Positions 26,901 through 35,114 of a stretch of 64,000 nucleotides of DNA are shown here, piece by piece. The notes under the pieces were generated by a model. It did not search any database, was not told the origin of the DNA, and saw only the letters and a program-made list of their open reading frames with translations. The position numbers and the translations under genes were made by a program. This DNA is from Hymenobacter sp. DG25B. Its GTDB lineage: Bacteria > Bacteroidota > Bacteroidia > Cytophagales > Hymenobacteraceae. The stretch covers positions 1-64,000 of the forward strand of contig NZ_CP010056.1 in assembly GCF_000801315.1 (NCBI RefSeq). The letters are read 5' to 3'. Numbering within the stretch: the first letter of the stretch is position 1; each line of letters begins with the position of its first letter.

Positions 26901-28335
26901 TAGAAGCTTAAATCAATTGCTGGGAGCTGCCCTGCTGGCTATTACAGTTGGGGCCTGCAAAACGCCCGAGCTGGTTGTGAAAACGGAAAGCCGCAACACT
27001 CCCGCCAGCTACTCTACCGCAGTAGCTACTTCGGACAGCACCAACATGGCCCGCGTCTCGTGGCAGCAATTCTTCACCGACCCTAACCTGCAGGCCCTGA
27101 TTGGCACTGCCCTGCAGAACAACCAGGAGCTGAACATTACGCAGCAGGAAATTGAAATTGCCCGCAATGAAATTCGTGCCCGCAAAGGCGAGTACCTGCC
27201 TTCCGTTAGCTTAGGCGGCCGGGTAGGGGCTGAGAAAGTGGGCCGCTATACGCTCCAGGGTGCTACGGAAGAAAACGTTAACATTGAGGAAGGCCATGCT
27301 ACGCCCGACCCTCTGACGGAATTTCAGCTGGGTGCTTTTGCTACCTGGGAGGTGGATATCTGGCATAAGCTGCGCACGGCCCGTAAAGCTGCTGCTACCC
27401 GTTACCTGGCCAGCATGGAAGGTCGTAACTTCATGGTTACTAACCTTATTTCCGAGCTGGCTACTTCCTATTACGAGCTACTGGCGCTGGATAATCAGCT
27501 GGCCATTGTGCAGCAGAACATCGGTATTCAGAGCAATGCCCTGGAGCTGGTGCGCCTGCAGAAAGAGTCGGCGCGGGTTACGGAGCTGGCCGTGAAGCGC
27601 TTTGAAGCCCAGGTGCAGCACTCCCGCAGCCTGCAGTTCCGGCTGCAGCAGCAAATTGTGGAAACCGAGAACCGCATCAACTACCTGGCTGGCCGTTACC
27701 CGCAGCCCGTTGCCCGGAATGCCCAAGCGTTTAACGATTTGCTGCCGCAGGCTATTCAGGCAGGGCTGCCCGCCCAGATGCTGAGCAACCGGCCCGATGT
27801 ACGCCAGGCAGAGCAGAACCTGGCCGCCGCGAAGCTGGACGTGCAGGTGGCGCGCGCCAACTTCTATCCTTCGCTCTCCCTTGCGGCGGGCGTTGGGCTG
27901 GCGGCCTTTAAACCAGGCTTACTGGTTTCTTCACCGGAATCGATGCTCTTTTCGCTGGCGGGTGATATGATGGCTCCGCTGGTGAATAAGAATGGAATAA
28001 AGGCCATGTATTACAATGCCAATGCCGTTCAGACCCAGGCAGTGTATAAGTACGAGCAGACCATCCTGAATGCCTATGTGGAAGTAGCCAACCAGCTTTC
28101 CAATATCAGCAACCTGGAAAAAAGCTACGACGCCAAAGCCAAGGAAGTAGCGGCGCTGAACCAGTCCGTGGAAATTTCCAACAGCCTGTTCCGCTCGGCT
28201 CGGGCAGACTATACGGAAGTTCTTTTCACCCAGCGTGATGCCCTGGAATCTAAGTTCGACCTGATTGAAACAAAAATGCAGCAGCTCAATGCCTCGGTGA
28301 ATGTGTATCGGGCGCTGGGTGGCGGCTGGAGGTAA
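26893..28335 (+). CDS. Outer-membrane efflux channel, TolC/NodT family lipoprotein
   Basis: A 480-residue channel that completes the tripartite efflux system. The N terminus is a lipoprotein signal (TVGAC lipobox), as in OprM/NodT proteins. Two structural repeats of long amphipathic helices follow (ALQNNQELNITQQEIEIAR; NRPDVRQAEQNLAAAK). The ATG at 26893 lies inside the last codons of the pump gene (8-base overlap), indicating translational coupling. A terminator follows the stop by about 40 bases. Confidence 0.93.
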   Translation: MLNRSLNQLLGAALLAITVGACKTPELVVKTESRNTPASYSTAVATSDSTNMARVSWQQFFTDPNLQALIGTALQNNQELNITQQEIEIARNEIRARKGEYLPSVSLGGRVGAEKVGRYTLQGATEENVNIEEGHATPDPLTEFQLGAFATWEVDIWHKLRTARKAAATRYLASMEGRNFMVTNLISELATSYYELLALDNQLAIVQQNIGIQSNALELVRLQKESARVTELAVKRFEAQVQHSRSLQFRLQQQIVETENRINYLAGRYPQPVARNAQAFNDLLPQAIQAGLPAQMLSNRPDVRQAEQNLAAAKLDVQVARANFYPSLSLAAGVGLAAFKPGLLVSSPESMLFSLAGDMMAPLVNKNGIKAMYYNANAVQTQAVYKYEQTILNAYVEVANQLSNISNLEKSYDAKAKEVAALNQSVEISNSLFRSARADYTEVLFTQRDALESKFDLIETKMQQLNASVNVYRALGGGWR

Positions 28336-28374
28336 GCCCGGCAGAATGCCCCACACAGGCGAGTAAGGCGTAAC

Positions 28375-28440
28375 GACCCCGGTATAAGGACAGCAAGTTG
28401 TACGCTACCTTATGCCGGGGTCATTTTTTTGTGATATGGG
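28375..28440 (+). terminator. Terminator of the RND efflux operon
   Basis: A 15-bp stem GACCCCGGTATAAGG/CCTTATGCCGGGGTC (one G-T pair) with a 28-base loop, followed by ATTTTTTT. Confidence 0.85.
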
Positions 28441-28654
28441 TATGAAGGAAGCAGCAGCTGGCGCAACGCTTTATAGCAGTCGGATGTGGCTATAGATGCC
28501 TTATCCTGGCGGGCGGTGTGGTGGTATTGGGAACAATTACTTTCTTTGTCGCCCTTCCTGGCGCGGTAAGAAGCCGCCAGCCTTTTAGGAGCTGAGTCCG
28601 TATCACAACCACCCGCAGGAAATCAATCCAAATTTCCTACTCAAATCAGAAGAA

Positions 28655-29886
28655 ATGAACAAAATTAAGGTAGCAAACCCGGTAGTAGAGCTGGATGGCG
28701 ACGAGATGACCCGCATCATCTGGAAATTTATCAAAGACAAGCTGATAACGCCCTATCTGGAGCTGGATATCAAGTATTACGATCTGGGCATTGAGTATCG
28801 GGATGAAACCAATGACCAGGTGACGATTGACGCCGCCAACGCCATTAAGCAGTACGGCGTGGGTATTAAGTGCGCCACCATCACCCCGGACGAGGAGCGG
28901 GTGAAGGAGTTCAACCTGAAGCAGATGTGGAAGTCGCCGAACGGCACTATCCGCAACATTCTGGATGGCACCGTTTTCCGCGAGCCGATTGTGATGAGCA
29001 ACGTGCCGCGCCTGGTGCCCAACTGGACGGCGCCCATCTGCATCGGCCGCCACGCCTTCGGCGACCAGTACCGCGCTACCGATTTTGTAACCAAAGGCAA
29101 GGGTAAACTCAAAATCACCTTCACCCCGAAGATGGTGGTCAGGAGCAGTCGTTTGAAGTGTACAACTTCCAGGGCGACGGCGTGGCGCTGGCCATGTACA
29201 ACACCGATGAGTCTATCCGGGGCTTTGCCCATGCCTGCTTTAACCAGGCCCTGATGAAGGGGTGGCCGCTGTACCTCTCCACTAAAAACACCATCCTGAA
29301 GAAGTATGATGGCCGTTTCAAGGACATCTTCCAGGAGATTTACGAGCAGGATTACCTGGCCAAGTTCAAAGAAGCCGGCATTACTTACGAGCACCGTCTG
29401 ATTGATGACATGGTGGCCTCGGCTCTGAAATGGAACGGCAACTTTGTGTGGGCCTGCAAAAACTACGATGGCGACGTGCAGAGCGACACCGTAGCGCAGG
29501 GCTTCGGCTCGCTGGGCCTCATGACTTCTACGCTGGTAACGCCAGACGGCGGCACCATGGAAGCCGAAGCGGCCCACGGCACCGTGACGCGCCATTACCG
29601 CGACCATCAGAAAGGCAAGCCTACTTCTACTAACCCCATTGCCTCCATTTTCGCCTGGACGCGCGGTCTGGAGTTCCGGGGCAAGCTGGACAACAATCAG
29701 GAGCTGATTGATTTCTGCCATGCGCTGGAAGCCGTGTGCATTGAAACCGTGGAAAGCGGCAAAATGACCAAAGACCTGGCCGTTTGCATCCACGGCAACA
29801 AAGTAGAGCACGGCCGGGATTACCTCTACACCGAGGAGTTCCTGGCAGCGCTGGACGAAAACCTGAAAGTGAAACTGGCTAAGTAA
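28655..29886 (+). CDS. icd: NADP-dependent isocitrate dehydrogenase (frameshifted)
   Basis: A TCA-cycle enzyme that converts isocitrate to 2-oxoglutarate with NADPH formation. The sequence is of the homodimeric, eukaryote-like class (start [36 protein letters not shown] substrate motif, [18 protein letters not shown] near the C terminus). One G is missing at about 29128 (TCACCCCGAAGATGG in place of TCACCCCGGAAGATGG). With it restored, the protein is 410 residues, the usual length. As written, translation would end at about residue 199 in a nonsense tail. Loss of this central enzyme would be costly unless another copy exists, so a sequencing error is likely. A terminator follows. Confidence 0.93.
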
Positions 29887-29905
29887 GCCGGCTATTACTG
29901 CTAAC

Positions 29906-29936
29906 AAAAGCCCATCCGGGAATCGGATGGGCTTTT
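29906..29936 (+). terminator. Terminator after isocitrate dehydrogenase
   Basis: Perfect 13-bp inverted repeat AAAAGCCCATCCG/CGGATGGGCTTTT with a GGAAT loop; the U-tract is formed by the arm. Confidence 0.88.
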
Positions 29937-30062
29937 GTATTTAAGATTTTTTTGTTCAGGCCAGGCACTCGACGAGAGTAAGAAGGTAATTAGCTTGAAT
30001 GCCGCTTCCAATACTTTGTAGCGCAACCTTACCCTTTCATTCACTCTGCCAAATTGTAGCAA

Positions 30063-30137
30063 AGGGGAGCTGGAAAGCCGGCCAGATCAGCACCTACTTT
30101 TTGTAGGAACTATTCTCCCCGCCTGGCCAGCTTTTTT
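30063..30137 (+). terminator. Hairpin with nested stem and U-tract upstream of the fluoride riboswitch
   Basis: Outer stem AAAGCCGGCCAG (30074-30085) with CTGGCCAGCTTT (30123-30134, one G-T pair) encloses a CCTAC/GTAGG hairpin and ends in TTTTTT. GGGGAG (30064-30069) could also pair with CTCCCC (30115-30120) in the loop, making a pseudoknot possible. It insulates the next transcript or ends a short RNA. Confidence 0.55.
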
Positions 30138-30152
30138 CTTAAGGGCACTTCC

Positions 30153-30160
30153 TATCTTTA
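30153..30160 (+). promoter_or_regulatory. Candidate -7 promoter box of the fluoride riboswitch transcript
   Basis: TATCTTTA differs in one base from TAnnTTTG and sits just upstream of the riboswitch, so transcription would begin at its 5' edge. Confidence 0.4.
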
Positions 30161-30167
30161 GGGCCAC

Positions 30168-30235
30168 AATCTGGTGATGGGGTACCACCACGAACCGCCG
30201 AAGCCGTTCCGCTTTGCGCTGATGACTCCTACGTT
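30168..30235 (+). ncRNA. Fluoride riboswitch (crcB motif)
   Basis: The conserved pieces of the fluoride-sensing aptamer appear in order: GGTGATGGGGTACCACC (30173-30189), AACCGCC, then GCTGATGACTCCTACG (30218-30233). GGTG (30173-30176) pairs with CACC (30186-30189). The loop GGGGT (30179-30183) can pair with ACTCC (30225-30229), which is the family pseudoknot. A second stem of about eight pairs closes CGCCGAAGC against GCTTTGCG. It lies about 55 bases before a CLC-F gene, the most common target of this riboswitch. Binding fluoride would switch on exporter expression. Confidence 0.9.
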
Positions 30236-30288
30236 TACCACGGCCTGAGGCCCGGGAGCGTGGATTCTATTGGCTTTACCCTCCGCCT

Positions 30289-31601
30289 GTGGCTGCTCGC
30301 CCTTCCCGCTTCCGGTTCTTCCAGCCTGCGCTGGCCATTGAACAAACTCCGCATCTTCTCTTCCTGGTTCGCTGGCTGCTGATCTGCGCCGGCATTGGAG
30401 TGCTGGCGGGCACGGCTTCCGCTTTTTTCCTGCTTTCCCTGGACTGGGTGACGGCCTGGCGGGAAGCCAACCCCTGGATAATCTGGCTGTTGCCGGTAGG
30501 CGGTTTTATCATTGGGGCCAGCTACCATTACCTGGGCCAGAGCGTGGTGCGCGGTAACAATTTGCTCATTGACGAAATCCATAACCCAAGCAGGATCATA
30601 CCACTGCGCATGGCGCCGCTGGTGCTGTTCGGCACGCTGGCTACGCACCTGGTGGGCGGCTCGGCCGGGCGGGAGGGCACTGCCGTACAAATGGGCGGCT
30701 CCCTGGCCGATCAGCTCACCCGGCGGCTGCACCTGCGCCCCCGCGACCGTAAAATACTGCTCATTGCCGGCATCAGCGCGGGTTTTGCGTCGGTGTTCGG
30801 AACGCCTTTGGCGGGGGCGGTTTTTGGGCTGGAAGTGTTTTTGATTGGCTCCATCCGCTACGATGCTATACTGCCCAGCTTCCTGGCCGCCATAAGTGCC
30901 GATCTGGTTACCCGGGCCTGGGGTGTGGGCCACACCCAGTATCCGCAACTGGCAGTGCCGGCCATTACACTGCAGGCGCTATTGCTGACCGTGGCTTGTG
31001 GCGTCTTATTCGGGCTCGCGGCCCGGAGCTTCGCCAGCCTCACGCATCAAATCAGCCAGTGGTTTAAGCGCCTACCCTACCGCCGCTACGCCCGGTGGTG
31101 GGGGGCATAATGGTGGCCCTGGCCGTAGCGGCTCTGGGTACCACCAAGTACATTGGGCTGGGCATACCTACCATTCTGGCCGCTTTTGATGCCCCGCTTC
31201 CTCCCTATGATTTTCTGCTGAAGCTGCTGCTGACCGCACTTACCCTGGGCTGCGGTTTTAAAGGCGGCGAAGTGACGCCCTTGTTCTTCATAGGCGCCGC
31301 CCTGGGCTCAGCTTTAGGTGTTGTGCTGCCGCTGCCTGTGGCGCTGCTGGCGGCCATGGGATTTGTAGCGGTTTTTGCCGGAGGCGCGAATACGCCGCTG
31401 GCCTGCACCTTTATGGGGGTGGAGCTCTTTGGCTCCCACGCCGGCATTTATCTGGGCCTGGCCTGCGTGGTTGCCTATTTATTTTCCGGCCATGCCGGCA
31501 TTTACTCCGCGCAGGTTATTGGCCATGCCAAGCACCTGCGTTATGGCCGGGAGCAGGGCCGGCAGCTGGGAGATATCCCATCCCACCGGAAACAGGAGTA
31601 G
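30289..31601 (+). CDS. CLC-F type fluoride/proton antiporter (frameshifted)
   Basis: A ClC-fold exporter that expels fluoride from the cytoplasm. The fluoride-class signatures are present: the filter segment GNNLLIDEIH where chloride-type proteins have GSGIP, and GREGTAVQMGGSLAD carrying the gating glutamate. A single C is missing at 31091-31093; with it the frame runs from YRRYA into PVVGGIMVALAV and the product is 437 residues, normal for the class. The first half otherwise ends in a nonsense GA. The GTG at 30289 is the only start after an in-frame stop at 30223. The preceding fluoride riboswitch independently supports the substrate. Confidence 0.93.
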
Positions 31602-31663
31602 CGAATTTTCAGACTTTTCTCGTTGGCCGATCCGTTGGCGTTATTCCATCCGGCTTTTTCCGC

Positions 31664-32916
31664 CTAAGGAAGAATGAAGGAAAGGTCGGCGCTGATGAGG
31701 TTGGCGGTCAGACCGGTGCTTTGGCGGTAATAGGCGTAGCGTACGTCCAGGGACTTGAACTTGGTAATGCCACCCCCAAAGGTTTTGAAGCGGCCGATGC
31801 CGTACACCGGCGAGTAGCGCAGCCCCAGGCCAAACTTATTAGCGGAGAAAGCCGCCAGGTCATAGTCGGAGGTGAAGTATTCTTCCGTGATGGAATGCGC
31901 CAGGTAAGGGGCAAAGTAGTCGGCGGCGGTTTGGGTGTGGTAGCGGTAGAAGGGATATACTACGAAAAAGGGCGTCAGCTTCACGGGCGCTTCCAGCTCC
32001 AGGGTATGCGCCGTGATGCCGAAGTTGTCGTTGTAGAAGCGGTAGAAGGTGCGCAGCTGGATTAAATCAGAAGCGTAGTAGGTAGCGCGCAGGCCCACGG
32101 GGTATTTGTAGCGTTGGCGGGGCAGTACTTCTGCTTTGGCCGCGCCAAACGCTCCGCCGGTTTCCTGAAAATATACCCGATGGAAAGGCGTACTCAGCAG
32201 GCCACGCTGAGCCACCAGCTCGGTGCTCACGGCCAGCTGCAGGCGCTGATTAACTACCTGTGAATACACCAGATTCAGATTGAAGCTTTGGCGGGTATCA
32301 AAGCCGGAGCCGTGCTCGTGCCCGCCCCGCGCAGCTCAACCGGCAGTATCAGCGTGGCCCGGTCAAAGAAAGCCTGGGCGGCTACGCTAAGCTGGCGGTT
32401 GCCATCAACCGAAGCCTGCGACCAGGACCCCGTAACATTGAAGGAGATATAGTCATACTCCTTGGAAAAGCCGGCGCCAGCCCCCACAATGGTGCGCTTG
32501 TTAGCTAACTGGCGCGAAATGCCCAGGTCCAGGTGGTAGCGGGTATCGCGGGCGGAGGGCGACGACAGCACCTGGTCGATGCGGTCGGTGGAGGCGGAGG
32601 AGTAAATATCCATGCCCATATTGGCCGAAACGCGGGTAGCCGAATCCAGGGGCACATTCAGGATAATGGTAGGCGTGAGGTCCGTGAGCTGCTGGGTGCC
32701 CTGGCCCCCTTCCACCGCGCTGTGGTTGCCATCCTGCTGATAATAGCTCATCAGAATATTCAGCTCGGTTTCGCCGTGGTTGCTGGGGTTGGCCGGGTTG
32801 CCGGCCGCTGGTGTGTTGGTGCCGGCTCCTTGGCTGGCAGGTTGCGGGGTCTGGGCCCAGGCTTGTGCCGGCAGCAGGAGCGTAGCAAGGAAAGAAGCGT
32901 AGAGTAGGCGGGTCAT
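31664..32916 (-). CDS. DUF3570-domain outer-membrane protein (frameshifted), last gene of thioredoxin-ApbE operon
   Basis: A secreted protein with a signal peptide (TRLLYASFLATLLLPAQAWAQ) and repeated amphipathic strands (YYASDLIQLRTFYRFYNDNFG and similar), ending in a C-terminal strand with SADLSFILP as in outer-membrane beta-barrels. One C is missing on the plus strand in the run at 32321-32328; restoring it joins ELRGAG to HEHGSGFDTRQSFNLNL and gives 417 residues. It follows the DUF4266 lipoprotein gene by 26 bases, counted from the start used here. DUF3570 and DUF4266 genes are regularly found together with ApbE, but the role of the barrel is not known. It may serve as the outer-membrane partner of that lipoprotein. 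Confidence 0.85.
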
Positions 32917-32942
32917 AGTAGAAAGCATCAGAAGCAGAACAA

Positions 32943-33179
32943 TTAATTGCAGCCGCAGCCGCCACCTACTTTGCCACCATTGGCACCGCCGGCCCCCTCG
33001 CGGTAACTTTCAAAGTTGGTTTCGTACACTTCTATGCGCTTGTTCGCCAGCTTCATATCCTCATCATTCAGGTACACTTTCTGGTAAGCCGCCACCGAGA
33101 CACAGCTGGCAAGTCCGGCGCTGCCCGCAAGCAGCATCAGCCCACCAAACAGCAGGCGTAGTAAATTAGAATGTTTCAT
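32943..33179 (-). CDS. DUF4266 lipoprotein with Gly/Cys-rich tail
   Basis: A 78-residue protein with a lipoprotein signal (lipobox LASC). The mature part is only about 50 residues: the DUF4266 core VAAYQKVYLNDEDMKLA, then a Gly-rich tail ending GGGCGCN. The start codon overlaps the ApbE stop (ATGA), so the two are translationally coupled. The conserved double-cysteine end in a lipid-anchored miniprotein next to a thioredoxin and an ApbE suggests a redox or metal role, or a target of modification. No canonical ApbE flavinylation motif (SGAT-like) is visible in it. Function is unknown. Confidence 0.85.
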   Translation of the reverse strand: MKHSNLLRLLFGGLMLLAGSAGLASCVSVAAYQKVYLNDEDMKLANKRIEVYETNFESYREGAGGANGGKVGGGCGCN

Positions 33180-34279
33180 GGGGCAGCAGGTGAGGAGGAC
33201 GGAGCAGAAGTTTGATTGGCGTTTTGGTAGTAGTTAACCTGCATTTCTTTAGAAGCCAAGGTGCGGCCATCGTTGGTAATCAGGGTGCAATCCACCCCTT
33301 TCAGGCGGTTGATGAAGGCCAGGCCTTCTTCCGGGCCCAGCACAAACACCACCTCATCCAGGCCATCGGCCAGCTCTACATCCGGACAGATAATGGTAAC
33401 GGAGCGCAGACCGGTGGCGGGGTAGCCGGTGTGGGGGTTGATGATGTGGCCATAGTATTGCCCTTTCACCGTGAAATACTGCTCGTAATTACCAGCCGTG
33501 ACCACGGCCATATCTGTTACGGTAAGCCAGGAGGAAATGGTTTGCGGGTGGGCCGGGTCGCCAATGGCAATGCGCCAGAGGGAACCGTCGCCCTGCCGAC
33601 CCCAGCAGGAAACGTCGCCGGAGCCGTTAATAAGGCCGCCTTTTATCCCCATTTGCTTCATCAGCTCCTGGGCCCGGCGCACGGCATAGCCCTGCAGAAT
33701 ACCAGCCAGATTCATGCGCATGCCTTTTTCCCGGAGCATCACGGAGTGGTTGGCTGGGTTCAGCACCACGTTTCGGTAGTTAATGCGGCGCACCGAGGCC
33801 CGCACCACAGCCGAGTCGGGCAGGGCCGCGTGCTCCTGCCGGTCAAACTTGTATATTTTCTCGCCGCCCGCAAAGGTGATATCAAAGGCACCGTTACTTA
33901 AGGCCGAGAGCTTTAAGGTGCGCGCAATCAGGTCGTACACTTCCTGATCTACTACGACAGGCCGGAGGCCGGCCGCCCGGTTTATGCGCGTAATCTGGGA
34001 GGTGGAATCCCAGTAGGAAAACAGCCGGTCGATGCGCTGGGCCTCCTTTATGCCGGCCCGGATGCTGCGCCAGGCCAGGGAGTCATCGGCGGAAACGGCC
34101 GTGAAGGTGAAATGGGAACCCATCAGGTGCGCGCTCCGGGTAAAATTACGGGGCTGCGGCCGGGCCGATGTCTTTACTTGCGCAAATGCCGTGCTACCAC
34201 CACTCAGCAGAAAGCAGAGCAGCAGCAGCACGGCAGGCAGCCGGAAAAAACCTGACCAGGAAGGCGGTTGATGGGGCAT
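33176..34279 (-). CDS. apbE: FAD:protein FMN transferase, ApbE family
   Basis: A 367-residue exported enzyme that attaches FMN to Thr or Ser of target proteins outside the cytoplasm. An N-terminal signal peptide (FRLPAVLLLLCFLLSGGSTAFA) is followed by the ApbE fold: MGSHFTF near the start, LNLAGILQGYAV, INGSGDVSCWG, VVTAGNYEQY and HIINPHTGYPA near the C terminus. It starts 5 bases after the thioredoxin-like gene and overlaps the next gene. The flavinylated target is not obvious in this operon, so it may lie elsewhere. Confidence 0.93.
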   Translation of the reverse strand: MPHQPPSWSGFFRLPAVLLLLCFLLSGGSTAFAQVKTSARPQPRNFTRSAHLMGSHFTFTAVSADDSLAWRSIRAGIKEAQRIDRLFSYWDSTSQITRINRAAGLRPVVVDQEVYDLIARTLKLSALSNGAFDITFAGGEKIYKFDRQEHAALPDSAVVRASVRRINYRNVVLNPANHSVMLREKGMRMNLAGILQGYAVRRAQELMKQMGIKGGLINGSGDVSCWGRQGDGSLWRIAIGDPAHPQTISSWLTVTDMAVVTAGNYEQYFTVKGQYYGHIINPHTGYPATGLRSVTIICPDVELADGLDEVVFVLGPEEGLAFINRLKGVDCTLITNDGRTLASKEMQVNYYQNANQTSAPSSSPAAP

Positions 34280-34284
34280 TAGGC

Positions 34285-34740
34285 TTATTTTTTCTCCAGC
34301 AGCTGGGTTAAATGCGCATCATAAGCAGTGGCACCTCCCGCGCGGTAGCCGGTGCGGGCCAGCACTTTACCCTCGGGGGAGAGCAACACCACCAAGGGGA
34401 ACGAACCAGCCGAGTTTAACTGCGCCGCAGCCTGCTCATTTCGCTTGGTCTGATCAGCGGGGAGTTTATGCTTTTTGCTGCGGGGGAAGTCGAAGCGGGC
34501 CAGCACGAAACGGTCTTTGGCATACTGCTCAAATTCCGGCTGATCAAAAACCTCCTGCTTCAGCATGATGCAGGGCTTGCACCAGTCGGAGCCGGAGAAG
34601 ACGGCCAGCACGGGTTTATTGGTGGCTTTGGCCTGTTGCAGGGCGGCCGTCAGGTCAGAGCTCCAGGTAAGAGCCGGGGTTTGGGCCTGGGCCCCGAAGG
34701 CAGTCAACAATACGAAAAGGCAAAGAAAGAGGAAACGCAT
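34285..34740 (-). CDS. Secreted thioredoxin-like protein
   Basis: A 151-residue thioredoxin-fold protein with a cleavable signal peptide (RFLFLCLFVLLTAFGAQAQ) and the active site SDWCKPC near residue 53. It belongs to the periplasmic thioredoxin_7/DsbD-gamma-like group, which reduces or isomerises disulfides. It is the first gene of the operon that continues with apbE, DUF4266 and DUF3570. It may keep the cysteines of the DUF4266 tail reduced; that link is inferred from gene order only. Confidence 0.9.
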   Translation of the reverse strand: MRFLFLCLFVLLTAFGAQAQTPALTWSSDLTAALQQAKATNKPVLAVFSGSDWCKPCIMLKQEVFDQPEFEQYAKDRFVLARFDFPRSKKHKLPADQTKRNEQAAAQLNSAGSFPLVVLLSPEGKVLARTGYRAGGATAYDAHLTQLLEKK

Positions 34741-35114
34741 GGCGAGAAGGTGAGAGTTTGATTCCTTCAACATCGAAGATTAAAATAAGATTAAAACATA
34801 AACCGTGCTACATACGGCGGCCATCTTAAATGGGTCATCAATCTGCCTTAAATTAACCAGAAAGCATGTTTTTAATTCAATGACAGATGCGAAACAGCAT
34901 GAGCAAGGCAGCTGAATAATGAGCTTACCAGTTAGTTTAATGACGTTGACACAAGTGGCAAAACAGATAGCCCCAGGCAGGTGCAAACCGGCTTGGGGCT
35001 ATAAATACAAAGGCATCCGTAATAGGGCAGAAAGTGCTGTTGGGGTATTTTTTGTACACTACTAACCAGAATTAGCTGATCAGCAGGCGCTATGCCTGGC
35101 CCTCAACTGCAATT
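34741..35114. other. Intergenic region with no recognisable gene
   Basis: About 370 bases, AT-rich near 34775-34935, holding the promoter of the thioredoxin operon. No RNA or repeat could be supported, and short open frames look random. Confidence 0.45.

Noticed and set aside
22573..28335. CusCBA-type heavy-metal efflux
   Set aside because: The pump has HAE1 features, not the metal-binding methionine pattern of CusA, although an OmpR/HK pair of CusRS-like appearance is adjacent.
28777..29907. Minus-strand 376-codon frame opposite icd
   Set aside because: Antisense of isocitrate dehydrogenase; both halves of that gene are fully conserved on the plus strand.
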